Assembly (NCBI RefSeq): GCF_001673315.1
Contig: NZ_LZLQ01000029.1
Coordinates: forward strand, 1 to 53,936
Source of the DNA: Mycobacterium asiaticum
GTDB lineage: Bacteria; Actinomycetota; Actinomycetes; Mycobacteriales; Mycobacteriaceae
Direction: 5' to 3'
DNA length: 53,936 nt
In this document: piece after piece, positions 1-9,034 of the stretch
How the letters are laid out: every line of letters begins with the position of its first letter
Position numbering within the stretch: position 1 is the first letter of the stretch
Notes under the pieces: generated by a model
Database searches by the model: none
Told to the model about the DNA's origin: nothing
The model's input: the letters and a program-made list of their open reading frames with translations, nothing else
Position numbers and translations under genes: made by a program

Positions 1-729
1 GGCCTGGTGGAGGGCGTCGAGAAGTTCCGGAGCGGTGGCCTGCAATCCCCGCGCCGCGTCAAACAGCGCTGACACCGTCGACGGACCCGTATCAGTGCTG
101 ACAATCGAATTCAGTTGATCGATAAGACGATTCAACTGAACCGCGCTGCCCAGCAGCTTCGTCCGTCGGTGGTCGGTGGCAGCGCCCAGGGCGGCCAGAA
201 TTCCGACCGACCGGTCCTCACGGCCGCGCCCGGCGGCCGCCAGCAGGTCGCGCAGCTTGCTGATGGTGGTCTGGAACAGCACGGTCGGTAGTTGAGTGTC
301 TTCGTGGATATGCGCTCCGGCGCGGATGATGGGTCCGGGGCCGGTACCCAGCAGTTGAACCGACGACACTGCGAAGACGTTGCTGGGCACCACCCGAGCT
401 GTCACCGCCGCCGGAATCGACTCGGCGTACTCGGGCTTGAGATCGATGTGCACATAGTTGGGTCGGCCGTGGGCTGCCGGAACGACATCGTTGACCATGC
501 CGACGAGTACGCCGTGATACTTCACGTCTGACTTCTGTGGCAGGCCGTCACCGACGTTGACCAGATCGGCGATCACACGGACATAGGCCTTGAGCCGCCC
601 CGTCGACTTGTACAGCAACCCGACGGTAAGCAGCGCCGCCACGACCGCGACCGCCACACCGCAACTGAACAACTGCCGATCCGACGGGCCCCGTCCGTCG
701 ACATCGAATGAATTCGGTTGGCCTGTCAA
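1..729 (-). CDS. MCE-family protein, MceA position (C-terminus outside window)
   Basis: This is the first substrate-binding subunit of an Mce lipid importer; such proteins sit on the outer face of the membrane and carry lipids to the YrbE permease. The visible 243 codons run off the left edge, so the protein is incomplete. A membrane anchor lies at about residues 20-39. An MCE/MlaD domain follows at about 42-118, with the typical K-Y-x-G-V-x-V-G-x-V pattern at the start of the domain. The TTG start at 729 is chosen because it begins one base after the yrbEB stop; no ATG fits the frame near it. It is the third gene of the yrbEA-yrbEB-mceA order. The family is certain; which mce operon this is, and its substrate, cannot be told. 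Confidence 0.88.
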   Translation of the reverse strand, partial: MTGQPNSFDVDGRGPSDRQLFSCGVAVAVVAALLTVGLLYKSTGRLKAYVRVIADLVNVGDGLPQKSDVKYHGVLVGMVNDVVPAAHGRPNYVHIDLKPEYAESIPAAVTARVVPSNVFAVSSVQLLGTGPGPIIRAGAHIHEDTQLPTVLFQTTISKLRDLLAAAGRGREDRSVGILAALGAATDHRRTKLLGSAVQLNRLIDQLNSIVSTDTGPSTVSALFDAARGLQATAPELLDALHQA

Positions 730-730
730 G

Positions 731-1594
731 CTAGCCGCCGAACCTTGCGCCCGCATCCACTCCCCACAGCGCCATGGTGAGCAGCATGTTGACCATGATC
801 ATCACGGTGATGCTGGCCCGCATACCGTGGCCCGCTGCCACGCCGACGCCCTCGGGTCCGCCACTGGCGTAGAAGCCGTAGTAGCACTGGATGGTCGAGG
901 AGATCCACACGAGGATGATGGCCTTGCCCAACGAGTAGAGGATGTCCTTGCCGGCCAGCATCAATGAGAAGTAGTGCAGGTAGGACCCGGACGAGCCGCC
1001 ACTGCTGACCTGCACCACTACCTGAGTCGTGAGGTAGCCGATTGCCAAGCACGCGGCGTACAGCGGAACCATCGCCATGACGGAGGCGATCAGCCTGGTG
1101 GTCACCAGATACGGAATCGGCCGAATGGCAATAGATTCCAGCGCGTCGATCTCTTCGGCGATCCGCATCGAGCCCAACTGCGCGGTGAATCGGCAACCGC
1201 CTTGCATGGCGAATGCCATCGCGGCCATCAGCGGCGCCAACTCGCGCGTATTGACCAGGGAGGAGACGAAGCCGGTTGCCGGTCCAAGGCCGAGCAGGTC
1301 CAGGAAGTTGTAGCCTTCGATGCCTACCAGCGCGCCGACCGTCATACCGAGTACGACGGCCACCCCGGCTGTCCCGCCGCCCACCACGATCGAGCCATTG
1401 CCCCAGGTGATGTTGGAGAGCAGTCGCAGGAATTCGCCGTTGTACTGACGCAGGGTGAGCGGTATGGCGACCAGTGCCCGTACGAAGAAGACCAGCATGT
1501 GGCCGAGTCGACCGATCGGCTTGGTGCCGCGCCGGTAGAGACGAAGGAGGCGCCCGGTAATGGGCGCCAGCGGTAGGTAGGGGGAGGCCGTCAC
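731..1594 (-). CDS. YrbE/MlaE-type permease, second subunit of Mce transporter
   Basis: This 287-residue integral membrane permease pairs with the upstream YrbEA to form the channel of an Mce lipid importer, by analogy with MlaE. It has five to six hydrophobic stretches and the MlaE signature E-E-I-D-A-L at residues 147-152, the cytoplasmic loop that contacts the ATPase. It starts at GTG 1594, one base after the yrbEA stop, and its own stop is one base before the mceA start, so the three genes are one tight operon. No ATPase gene is present here; mycobacterial Mce systems usually use a distant MceG. Confidence 0.92.
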   Translation of the reverse strand: MTASPYLPLAPITGRLLRLYRRGTKPIGRLGHMLVFFVRALVAIPLTLRQYNGEFLRLLSNITWGNGSIVVGGGTAGVAVVLGMTVGALVGIEGYNFLDLLGLGPATGFVSSLVNTRELAPLMAAMAFAMQGGCRFTAQLGSMRIAEEIDALESIAIRPIPYLVTTRLIASVMAMVPLYAACLAIGYLTTQVVVQVSSGGSSGSYLHYFSLMLAGKDILYSLGKAIILVWISSTIQCYYGFYASGGPEGVGVAAGHGMRASITVMIMVNMLLTMALWGVDAGARFGG

Positions 1595-1595
1595 G

Positions 1596-2462
1596 TTACA
1601 AACCGGTCCTGGGCGACAGCATGATGTAGAGCTGACTGATAACGACGTTGACGATCATCAGCAGCAGAATCGATTCCACGACAGCGGCATTCACCGAGTT
1701 GGCCACGCCGGTGGGGCCGCCCTTGGTGGACAGCCCCTTCTGGCTGGACACGATGGCGACGATCGCGCCGAAGATGATCGCCTTCAACAACGCAAGGATC
1801 ATGTCGCCGGTGGTGGCGAACGAGGCGAAGGTGGACACAAAGCTGCCCGGCGCACCGTCTTGGAAGTACACGTTGAACATGTAGCTGGCAAAGAACCCGA
1901 CGAAGCACACCACGCCGGTGAGAGCGACGCCGATCATGATGGCGGCGGCGAAACGCGGTACCACGAGGCGGCGTATCACCGAGACGCCCATCACTCCCAT
2001 GGCATCGGTCTCTTCGCGCATTGTTCGCGAACCCAGGTCGGCGGTGATGGCCGAACCGACCGCTGCCGCCATCAGGACGGCGGCCACCAGCGATGCCCCC
2101 TGCCGGATCACCGCGAGTCCGCTGGCGGCGCCGGCCAATGAGGTGGCGCCGACCTGGCCGGCGAGCAGCGCGAACTGGATGGACAGCGTGACGCTGATCG
2201 GGAGCGACACCAGAATCGTGGGGAGCACGGCCGTCCCCGCCATGAATGCGCCCTGCCGGACGAACTCCTGCCACTGGAATCGTCCGGTGAAGAGGTCGAT
2301 GAAGAAGAACTGGATCGTGCGCACGCCCAGGACGAACTGTTCACCAACGGTTCTCAGCGACGCGAGTGGGTGACGATCTACGTAACCAACCGCCCAGTCG
2401 CCAATAGCGTTGATGCCGTCATCCTGACGCTCATCCTGTACGGCCGGCTCTTGTAGGGTCAT
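1596..2462 (-). CDS. YrbE/MlaE-type permease, first subunit of Mce transporter
   Basis: This 288-residue permease is the first gene of the mce operon, which reads leftwards out of the window. The MlaE signature E-E-T-D-A-M is at residues 150-155. Hydrophobic segments are spread from about residue 70 to the C-terminus, after a longer soluble N-terminal part that is typical of YrbEA. The start is ATG 2462. No strong ribosome binding site is visible just upstream. A 300-bp gap separates it from a divergent TetR gene, which is the obvious candidate regulator. Confidence 0.92.
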   Translation of the reverse strand: MTLQEPAVQDERQDDGINAIGDWAVGYVDRHPLASLRTVGEQFVLGVRTIQFFFIDLFTGRFQWQEFVRQGAFMAGTAVLPTILVSLPISVTLSIQFALLAGQVGATSLAGAASGLAVIRQGASLVAAVLMAAAVGSAITADLGSRTMREETDAMGVMGVSVIRRLVVPRFAAAIMIGVALTGVVCFVGFFASYMFNVYFQDGAPGSFVSTFASFATTGDMILALLKAIIFGAIVAIVSSQKGLSTKGGPTGVANSVNAAVVESILLLMIVNVVISQLYIMLSPRTGL

Positions 2463-2762
2463 TTCAGCGGGGCCGGAGAGCTACGAGCAAACAAAATTGA
2501 GAGCGTCGCAGGTCTGAATGCGATTTCATCGGCGCGCTCCCCACCAGTTGCTCCGTGAGTTGCCGAGCGGATGGTGTCGGGTGTCGTTGAGCGAGCTGCC
2601 TTTTCTGGATACCCGTACTCCCGCAACTCCGCAGCTCAATCCGGTTTGCGGTCTCACCGTAGCCTAGTTGATAGGCACTTTCAATAGTGTAGAGTCACTC
2701 ACTTACGGTCCTCTTGGGATCGCTTCAAAGGTGTTCGAAAGCCGGACTGCGGAGGTGCGTGG
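2463..2762. promoter_or_regulatory. Divergent promoter region between mce operon and tetR
   Basis: This 300-bp gap holds no gene. It must carry the promoters for the leftward mce operon and the rightward TetR gene. An AT-rich patch near the tetR side has two adjacent inverted repeats: CACT-N6-AGTG at 2676-2689 and GAGTCACTC at 2692-2700. TetR regulators of mce operons commonly bind such divergent regions, so these are operator candidates by inference only. Confidence 0.5.
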
Positions 2763-3365
2763 GTGACCTCAGCAAATGTCGAGTCGCTTCGGGACCGGCG
2801 GCGCGCCGAACTACTTCTGCAGATTCAACACACCGCCCACGAGTTGTTCGCCGAACGCGGATTCGCCGCGGTGACGACGGAGGACATTGCCGCCGCGGCC
2901 GGGATCTCGATCAGCACGTACTTTCGGCACGCGCCGACCAAGGAAGGGCTGCTGGTGGACCCGGTCCGCGAGGCCATCAGCGACATGCTGGATTCCTTTG
3001 GTGCGAGGCCGGCCGGCGAATCAGCGGTCGAAGTCCTGATTCAGCTGTTCGTCACCCATGCCAGGGAGGCCAGCGAAGGCAGCCACCTGGACACCTGGCA
3101 GCGAGCGATAATGACGGCCCCGCACCTGCTGAGCAAGTCAACCCTCATTCGGGAAGCCGATCAGCGCAAGTTCGTCGAACATGTCGCGACCCGGATGGGT
3201 GTCGACCCCTCCGTCGACATCCGGCCCGCGCTGATGGTCCATACCAGTTTGGCCACAGTGAAATTCGTGATCGACCGCTGGTTGACCGCGGGACCGGGGC
3301 CGGAACATCCGGTGCACGTCTACATGGAAAAGGCGCTGCGGATCACGCTCGCCGGGTTCGAATGA
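2763..3365 (+). CDS. TetR-family regulator divergent from mce operon
   Basis: This 200-residue regulator has an N-terminal TetR helix-turn-helix at about residues 38-58, with the S-T-Y-F-R-H recognition helix. The all-helical ligand domain after it has no recognisable specificity. The GTG start at 2763 is set by a ribosome binding site GGAGG at 2751-2755. Its divergent position next to yrbEA suggests it represses the mce operon and itself, as Mce3R and KstR do for theirs. It is not obviously either of those, and the effector is unknown. Its stop overlaps an ATG (ATGA at 3362-3365) that opens a short repeat-bearing frame. Confidence 0.88.
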   Translation: MTSANVESLRDRRRAELLLQIQHTAHELFAERGFAAVTTEDIAAAAGISISTYFRHAPTKEGLLVDPVREAISDMLDSFGARPAGESAVEVLIQLFVTHAREASEGSHLDTWQRAIMTAPHLLSKSTLIREADQRKFVEHVATRMGVDPSVDIRPALMVHTSLATVKFVIDRWLTAGPGPEHPVHVYMEKALRITLAGFE

Positions 3366-3370
3366 CCCGG

Positions 3371-3418
3371 CTGGGGGCCACTGGGGCTCGCTTGGGGGGC
3401 CACTGGGCCCGCTTGGGG
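3371..3418. repeat. Short 22-bp degenerate tandem repeat
   Basis: Two copies of a G-rich 22-bp unit (GGGGGCCACTGGG... followed by CTCGCTT or CCCGCTT) lie directly downstream of tetR, with a partial third. They sit in a 28-codon frame (3362-3448) whose ATG overlaps the tetR stop. There is no evidence that the frame is expressed. Confidence 0.6.
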
Positions 3419-3421
3419 TCC

Positions 3422-3464
3422 CGGGGCAAACAAAAGGTCAGAGGGTGAAAACACCCTCTGACCT
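3422..3464 (-). terminator. Rho-independent terminator of tRNA-His
   Basis: A perfect 13-bp inverted repeat (3435-3447 and 3452-3464) encloses an AAAA loop. Read on the minus strand it is followed by TTTTGTTTG. It lies just past the 3' end of the minus-strand tRNA-His gene, so it most likely ends that transcript. It also faces the convergent tetR transcript. Confidence 0.88.
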
Positions 3465-3465
3465 G

Positions 3466-3542
3466 TGGGGTGAGTGACGGGACTCGAACCCGCGACATTC
3501 AGGATCACAACCTGACGCTCTACCAACTGAACTACACCCACC
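3466..3542 (-). tRNA. tRNA-His (anticodon GTG)
   Basis: The minus strand folds into a complete cloverleaf with acceptor GTGGGTG pairing CACTCAC, D-stem GTTC/GAGC, anticodon loop carrying GTG, and a T-arm with TTCGAGT. The extra G at -1 (3542) faces C73, the hallmark of tRNA-His. The CCA end is encoded (3466-3468). A strong terminator follows. Confidence 0.96.
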
Positions 3543-3590
3543 ACGGCCACCGGCCGACCCTGTCGGGATCAACTAGCGGCGACGTCGATA

Positions 3591-4238
3591 TTAACCGGTC
3601 GACGGCTCGTCAGCCGAATTGATTGTCTCGGCCGACGCCGTGTCCCCCTGAAGATCACTGACCACAGCCGCGATTTCGCTGGTAGAGGGCCCGGGCGGGG
3701 GTACAAATGCGGTCCGCCGGTAGTACTGCAGCTCCTGAATCGACTCGTGGATGTCGGCCAACGCCCGGTGCGCCAGGCCCTTGGGCGGCTGCCCGAAATA
3801 GATGCGCGGGTACCAGCGTCGGCAGAGTTCCTTGATCGAGCTGACGTCGATCATCCGGTAGTGCAGGAACGAGTCCAGGGCCGGCATGTCCCGGGCGATG
3901 AAGGAACGGTCGGTGGCGATCGAGTTGCCCGCCAGCGGCGCCGTCTTGGGCTGTTTGACGTGCTGGTTGATGTAATCGAGGACCATCGCCTCGGCGGTGG
4001 CCAGGTCGACCGTGGAGGCCCTGACCTCGTTGGTCAGCCCCGAACGGGCGTGCATCTGCGCGACCACGTCGATCATCGACGTCAGCGAGGCTTCCTCGGC
4101 ATGGATGACGACGTCGATCCCGTCGCCCAGGATATTCAGGTCGGCATCTGTGACCAGGGCGGCGATTTCGATCAACTTGTCCGAGCCCAGATCAAGCCCG
4201 GTCATCTCGCAGTCAATCCACACCAGTTCGTCACGCAC
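3591..4238 (-). CDS. orn: Oligoribonuclease
   Basis: This 215-residue 3'-5' exoribonuclease degrades two- to five-nucleotide RNA fragments, including pGpG and pApA from cyclic dinucleotide turnover. The DEDDh residues are visible: D9 and E11 in W-I-D-C-E-M-T-G, D110, and H157/D162 in H-R-A-L-A-D-I. The start GTG 4238 gives the usual family N-terminus (R-D-E-L-V-W-I-D). The frame stays open further upstream, but that extension has no homology and crosses the divergent gene. A TACGCT -10 box lies so close on the minus strand that the mRNA may be nearly leaderless, which fits the lack of a ribosome binding site. It is the Rv2511 equivalent. Confidence 0.96.
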   Translation of the reverse strand: MRDELVWIDCEMTGLDLGSDKLIEIAALVTDADLNILGDGIDVVIHAEEASLTSMIDVVAQMHARSGLTNEVRASTVDLATAEAMVLDYINQHVKQPKTAPLAGNSIATDRSFIARDMPALDSFLHYRMIDVSSIKELCRRWYPRIYFGQPPKGLAHRALADIHESIQELQYYRRTAFVPPPGPSTSEIAAVVSDLQGDTASAETINSADEPSTG

Positions 4239-4325
4239 AGCGCCCAAGCGTAAGCCCACGTCAGGCCCCGCCTGCGCACCCCCCGCAAAGTAGTGTGATG
4301 CATGCCGCACAGCGAGGGGAATCCG

Positions 4326-5873
4326 ATGAGCACCGAATCCGAAACAGGACCCGCCGCACGCATCGCGGCCGGCTACGCCGTCGCAGGCCAAGCGCTGGAA
4401 CTGGGCACCGTGGTAGTGGACGGGAAAGTCGACCCGGCGGCACAGATTCGCATCCCGTTGGCCACCATCAACCGACATGGTCTGGTCGCCGGGGCGACTG
4501 GAACCGGGAAGACCAAGACGTTGCAGCTGATCGCCGAGCAACTCAGTGCGGCGGGGGTTCCGGTGTTCATGGCCGACGTGAAGGGTGACCTGTCGGGGCT
4601 GTCGCGTCCGGGTGAGGGCAACGACAAGACCGCCGCGCGGGCCAAGGACACCGGGGACAACTGGGAGCCAACGGGATATCCGGTCGAGTTTCTTTCGCTC
4701 GGCACCGACGGAGTGGGAGTCCCGGTGCGCGCGACCGTCGCAAGCTTCGGACCCGTCTTACTGTCAAAAGTATTGGGCCTCAACGCTACTCAGGAGTCGA
4801 CGCTGGGTCTGATCTTCCACTGGGCAAAGCAGAACAACTGGCCGCTGGTCACTTTGAACAATCTGCGGACCGTCATCAGTCATCTGACCAGCGACGAGGG
4901 CAAAGCCGACCTGAAATCTCTGGGCGGGGTGTCATCCGCGACGGCCGGTGTCATCCTGCGGGCCCTGGTGAATCTGGCCGGCGAGGGCGGCGAGACGTTC
5001 TTCGGCGAGCCGAAACTGGACCCGAAGGATCTGCTGGGCATTACCGAGCAAGGGCAGGGCACCATCTCGTTGCTGGAATTCAGCGGTCAGTCACTGCGTC
5101 CGGTCATCTTCTCGACCTTCCTGATGTGGTTGCTGGCGGACCTTTTCGTGCAATTGGACGAAGTCGGCGACATCGACAAGCCCAAGCTGGTGTTCTTCTT
5201 CGACGAGGCGCACCTGCTGTTCAGCGACGCGTCGAAGGCCTTTCTCGAGCAGGTTGAGCAGACTGTCAAGCTGATCCGCTCCAAGGGTGTCGGCGTGTTC
5301 TTCTGCACCCAACTGCCCACCGATCTGCCCAACGACGTGCTGTCCCAGCTGGGTGCGCGGATTCAGCACGCACTGCGGGCATTCACCCCCGACGATCAAC
5401 AAGCCCTCAGCAAGACCGTCCGCACCTATCCCAAAACCGATGTGTATGACCTGGAGTCGGCGCTGACAGCACTGGGCATCGGTGAGGCCGTCGTTACCGT
5501 GCTCTCCGAAAAGGGCGCACCGACACCGGTTGCCTGGACGCGGATGCGGGTGCCGCGATCGCTGATGGCGGCTATCGGCACGGACGCCGTCGCAGCCGCG
5601 GCCAAATCCAGCCCGCTGCAGGAGAAATACGGGCACACGACACCTTCGCAGGACGAACCCCCGGCACGCCAGTCCCCGCCGGCTGGTGAGCCTGACCAGA
5701 CGCCTGCAACAACGGATTCCACGGTTCCGCCGATGCCCGCGCCCTTTGAGCCGAAGGGCCCCGGCAGGCTGGAGGAAGTGCTGAACAATCCGACGGTGAA
5801 AAGTGGCATCAACACCGCGATACGCGAGATCGTCCGAAACTTGATGGGCAACAAGCGTCGTCGCCGGAAGTAA
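4326..5873 (+). CDS. HerA-like DUF853 ATPase (Rv2510c type)
   Basis: This 515-residue P-loop ATPase belongs to the DUF853/HerA-like helicase family. Walker [11 protein letters not shown] is at residues 56-65 and Walker B F-F-F-D-E-A-H at about 290-296. The C-terminus is a Pro/Thr-rich linker (about 430-480) ending in a basic tail R-R-R-R-K. The role is unknown; relatives act on DNA, but that is family inference. I prefer ATG 4326 because AGGGGA lies 8 bases upstream. An in-frame ATG at 4302 is also possible, since a -10 box TAGTGT (4291-4296) would put the transcript start almost on it. The gene is divergent from orn and convergent with cmrA (3-bp gap). Confidence 0.9.
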   Translation: MSTESETGPAARIAAGYAVAGQALELGTVVVDGKVDPAAQIRIPLATINRHGLVAGATGTGKTKTLQLIAEQLSAAGVPVFMADVKGDLSGLSRPGEGNDKTAARAKDTGDNWEPTGYPVEFLSLGTDGVGVPVRATVASFGPVLLSKVLGLNATQESTLGLIFHWAKQNNWPLVTLNNLRTVISHLTSDEGKADLKSLGGVSSATAGVILRALVNLAGEGGETFFGEPKLDPKDLLGITEQGQGTISLLEFSGQSLRPVIFSTFLMWLLADLFVQLDEVGDIDKPKLVFFFDEAHLLFSDASKAFLEQVEQTVKLIRSKGVGVFFCTQLPTDLPNDVLSQLGARIQHALRAFTPDDQQALSKTVRTYPKTDVYDLESALTALGIGEAVVTVLSEKGAPTPVAWTRMRVPRSLMAAIGTDAVAAAAKSSPLQEKYGHTTPSQDEPPARQSPPAGEPDQTPATTDSTVPPMPAPFEPKGPGRLEEVLNNPTVKSGINTAIREIVRNLMGNKRRRRK

Positions 5874-5876
5874 CGG

Positions 5877-6683
5877 TCAGCCGCCGCCCAACTTTTTGTA
5901 GAAAGCGCCCACGATCGGCGCGACGATGGCCCGCGGCGCGTAGCCACTCGCTACCGACATCGCTTTGGACGTCACCCCGGGCACGACGCGCATCTTGTTG
6001 CGCTGCAGCGCATCCAGGGACACCTGCGCGGTGTGTTCGGTCGAGATCCATAAGAAGTCCGGTACCAGCTTCTCCACCAGGGACATCTCGTCCGGATCGG
6101 GCAGTTCGGTGCGTACCGGTCCGGGAGCCAGCAGCGTGACGTGCACGCCGGAGCCGCGCAATTCACCGCGCAGGGATTCACTGAAAGTGTTTGCGAAAGC
6201 TTTGGTAGCCGCATAAGTGGCGTTGTAGGGGATAGGCGAATTCCCTGCCGCGGAACCGGAAATCAGAATGCCACCGGCTTGCCGTTCCACCATGCCCGGC
6301 AGCACCGCCAGCGTAAGGTCATGCACGGCAACGGCATTCAACTGTACCTGAGCCTTCTCGCCAGCCGGCTCGAGGTCGGCGACGGCGCCGAACGTCGCCG
6401 TGCCGGCATTGGCGCACAGAATCGAGATCGGCCGGGTGGCCAGTTCCTCGCATAATGCGGCGCGTTCGGACGGGTCGGCGAGGTCGGCCGGTCGCACCTC
6501 GACGGTGACCCGGTATTTGTCCGACAGTCGACCGGCGAGGTCGTTGAGGAGTTCCGCCCGGCGTGCGGTGATGATCAAACTGTGGCCGCGGGCGGCGAGT
6601 TCGGTGGCCAGCGCCTCGCCGATGTTTTGCGAGGCTCCGGTCACAACGGCGCGCGCATCAGGGCTGGGGGCAGGAATCGGCAT
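5877..6683 (-). CDS. cmrA: Short-chain dehydrogenase, mycolate reductase CmrA
   Basis: This 268-residue SDR matches Rv2509, the reductase that converts the 3-oxo intermediate made by Pks13 into the mature mycolic acid motif. The NADPH-binding T-G-A-S-Q-N-I-G is at residues 15-22, N-A-G at 92-94, the catalytic serine in I-S-G-S at 141-144, and Y157-x3-K161. I use ATG 6683, which gives the family length; a GTG at 6701 in the same frame would add six residues. Mycolate reduction is established for the family and assigned here by sequence likeness and conserved neighbours. Confidence 0.9.
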   Translation of the reverse strand: MPIPAPSPDARAVVTGASQNIGEALATELAARGHSLIITARRAELLNDLAGRLSDKYRVTVEVRPADLADPSERAALCEELATRPISILCANAGTATFGAVADLEPAGEKAQVQLNAVAVHDLTLAVLPGMVERQAGGILISGSAAGNSPIPYNATYAATKAFANTFSESLRGELRGSGVHVTLLAPGPVRTELPDPDEMSLVEKLVPDFLWISTEHTAQVSLDALQRNKMRVVPGVTSKAMSVASGYAPRAIVAPIVGAFYKKLGGG

Positions 6684-6756
6684 GACGACGATGGTAGACA
6701 CCCGTGCGACGGAGCCGGACGCAGCGCGTCGCTGCCAATAGCAATAGAGTGCGTTG

Positions 6757-8193
6757 ATGATTGACCGGGAGTCGGATTCAGCCGAACACCATCGTTCGGT
6801 TGCCGACCCGGAAATCCTGCAGAAGACGTTCGAGGGCGGGTCTGAAAATGTTCAGGCGCGGCCAGGCGGGTCGTATTACGCCACCGCTCCGCTATCTCGG
6901 GTGGTGGCGTGGGCGATGTGGGACTGCGGCCAAACCGGCCTGAGTGCAATCACGGCGACTTTTGTGTTCTCGGTGTACCTGACCCACAGCGTCGGAGCGG
7001 GCGGTGCCCTGGGGGCTTCGCCGCTGAGCTGGTTGGGACGCACCGCGGCCGCGGCAGGCGTGGCGGTCGCGGTGCTGGCGCCGCTGGTGGGGGTGTGGGT
7101 GGAATCTCCGCACCGTCGCCGAGTGGTCCTTGCCTTGCTGACCGGCACGTCGGTGGCGCTGACCTGCTCGATGGCGTTGATCCGCGATCAACCGGGCTAC
7201 TTTTTCGCCGGCCTGGCGTTGTTAGCGGCGACAGCGGCATGCGGTGACCTGGCCAGCGTGCCCTACAACGCCATGCTTCGTCAGTTGTCGACGCCACAGA
7301 CCGCCGGCCGGATTTCGGGATTCGGCTGGGCGGCTGGCTATCTCGGCAGCGTCGTGCTGTTGATGCTGGTCTACGGCGGATTCGTGGTCGGCGATGGCGA
7401 CCATCGCGGGTTTTTGCACCTGCCCGTCGCCGACGGCGCCAACATTCGCGCGGCGATGCTGCTGGCCGCCGTTTGGATGGCAAGCATGGCGCTGCCGCTG
7501 TTGCTGTTGGCCCACCGCCTCCCGGACGCCGGTGCCGACGCGCACCCGACAACAACCCTGCTTGGTGGTTACCGCAAGTTGTGGTCCGAAATCAGCTCCG
7601 AGTGGCGCCGCGACCGCAACCTCGTCTACTTCCTCGTGGCCAGCGCATTGTTTCGGGACGGTTTGGCCGCGACTTTCGGTGTCGGTGCCGTACTGGGCGT
7701 CAATGTGTACCACCTCGCCGAGGGTGACGTGCTGATCTTCGGGGTGGCCGCGCTGGTCGTCGCCGCACTCGGCGCCGTGGTGGGCGGGTTCGCCGACCAC
7801 CGGATCGGATCCAAACCGGTCATCGTCTTCTCCTTGACCGCGATCCTGGCCGCCGGACTGGCCATGCTGGTCCTGTCGGGCCCACTGGCTTTCTGGGTGT
7901 GCGGGCTGTTGTTGTGTCTGTTCATCGGGCCGTCGCAGTCCTCGGCCCGCACGCTGTTGCTGCGCATGGCGCAACCAGGGAAAGAGGGTGTCGCCTTCGG
8001 TCTCTATACGATGACGGGCCGGGCGGTGTCGTTCATGGCGCCCTGGCTGTTCTCCGTCTTCGTGGACGTGTTCAAGGCGGATCGGGCGGGGCTGGGCGGC
8101 ATCATCGTGGTGCTGCTCGCGGGATTGCTGGCGATGCTGTTCGTGCGGGTGCCGGCGCCGTCGAACTCAGAGCGGCGCGTCGCAGATGGTTAA
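6757..8193 (+). CDS. UMF1-type major facilitator protein (Rv2508c type)
   Basis: This 478-residue polytopic membrane protein has about eleven to twelve hydrophobic segments. The first helix begins V-A-W-A-M-W-D-C-G, close to the W-A-x-Y-D signature of the UMF1 branch of the MFS. An unusually long soluble stretch of about 48 residues precedes it. The substrate is unknown. ATG 6757 is preferred over TTG 6754 because a TAGAGT -10 box at 6745-6750 would place transcription start exactly on it, making the mRNA leaderless. It overlaps the convergent next gene by 27 bp. Confidence 0.85.
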   Translation: MIDRESDSAEHHRSVADPEILQKTFEGGSENVQARPGGSYYATAPLSRVVAWAMWDCGQTGLSAITATFVFSVYLTHSVGAGGALGASPLSWLGRTAAAAGVAVAVLAPLVGVWVESPHRRRVVLALLTGTSVALTCSMALIRDQPGYFFAGLALLAATAACGDLASVPYNAMLRQLSTPQTAGRISGFGWAAGYLGSVVLLMLVYGGFVVGDGDHRGFLHLPVADGANIRAAMLLAAVWMASMALPLLLLAHRLPDAGADAHPTTTLLGGYRKLWSEISSEWRRDRNLVYFLVASALFRDGLAATFGVGAVLGVNVYHLAEGDVLIFGVAALVVAALGAVVGGFADHRIGSKPVIVFSLTAILAAGLAMLVLSGPLAFWVCGLLLCLFIGPSQSSARTLLLRMAQPGKEGVAFGLYTMTGRAVSFMAPWLFSVFVDVFKADRAGLGGIIVVLLAGLLAMLFVRVPAPSNSERRVADG

Positions 8194-8958
8194 ACCCTGG
8201 CCGGTGCGCTGGCGCACCTGAACGCCGGCCACCGTGACCGAGCAGGTGACATTGTGGCCGATGTTGACGATCGTGACACTTGCCGGGTGAGTGGTGGACG
8301 TCGACAAGCTGACCTGCTTGCTCCACGGCAGCGTCACGTTGAATTCGGTCTGGATCAGGTCGCCGGTGTCGAGGTACATGACGCTGATCGCGCGGCCTTC
8401 CCCGGTGATGCTGTAGACGACGGTCTGCATGGTGCCTGGGTTTGTGGGCGCGCCGGGGGGTGTCGTGGTACCAGGTTCGGTCGTCGTGGTGCGCGGCGGT
8501 CTCCTGGTGGTCGACGGAGGGGACGTCCTGGTCGTCGGAGGCACAAAAGTGGTCGAGGGCCCAGGCATCGGCGGCAGCGGCTCGATGGCGGTCTGCTGCT
8601 TCGACGACCCGTTGACGATGACCAGCGCGATCACCAGGCCGATCACCACCAGCACCGAGGCGCCGGCAAGGAACCACAACCACCGCGGTGAGCGGGGTGG
8701 CGGTGTTCCCTCCGGCGGTTGGCCATCCGCGGGCGGTTGATCCTGCTGCCAATACTGAGGTGGCAACTGCTGGGTGGAGTTGGGTTGATAGGCGCCCGGC
8801 GCCCAGGGGGAGCCCCCGCCGCCGTAACTGGCGTAGGGCATCTGATCGGCGTAAGCCGGGTAATCGATGGCTGAGGAGTCGGAATAATCCTGCGGCCACG
8901 CCGAATCAGACCCCGGTTGAGGGGGACCGAAATGCTGAGGGCGCTGTGGATCGTTCAT
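8167..8958 (-). CDS. Proline-rich membrane protein with MmpS-like C-terminal domain (Rv2507 type)
   Basis: The 263-residue protein has a Pro/Gln/Tyr-rich cytoplasmic N-terminus (1-90), one membrane helix (about 93-115), a Thr/Pro-rich linker and an outside domain of about 85 residues. That domain starts V-V-Y-S-I-T-G-E and has the L-P-W-S pattern and paired cysteines seen in MmpS proteins, the accessory partners of MmpL lipid exporters. There is no mmpL gene beside it. Its function is unknown. ATG 8958 is chosen; GTG 8964 two codons upstream is the alternative. The 3' end overlaps the convergent transporter gene by 27 bp. Confidence 0.85.
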   Translation of the reverse strand: MNDPQRPQHFGPPQPGSDSAWPQDYSDSSAIDYPAYADQMPYASYGGGGSPWAPGAYQPNSTQQLPPQYWQQDQPPADGQPPEGTPPPRSPRWLWFLAGASVLVVIGLVIALVIVNGSSKQQTAIEPLPPMPGPSTTFVPPTTRTSPPSTTRRPPRTTTTEPGTTTPPGAPTNPGTMQTVVYSITGEGRAISVMYLDTGDLIQTEFNVTLPWSKQVSLSTSTTHPASVTIVNIGHNVTCSVTVAGVQVRQRTGQGLTICDAPL

Positions 8959-9034
8959 GTCCACTTCGCAGGGTACCGGGCATTGCCGGGGACAGGTCTC
9001 GCGCGTGCCCTGCCTGGCCGAATAGTCCCTGCGC

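Noticed and set aside
4239..4541. Long N-terminal extension of orn
   Set aside because: It runs across the start of the divergent ATPase gene and has no similarity to oligoribonuclease; the family N-terminus begins at 4238.
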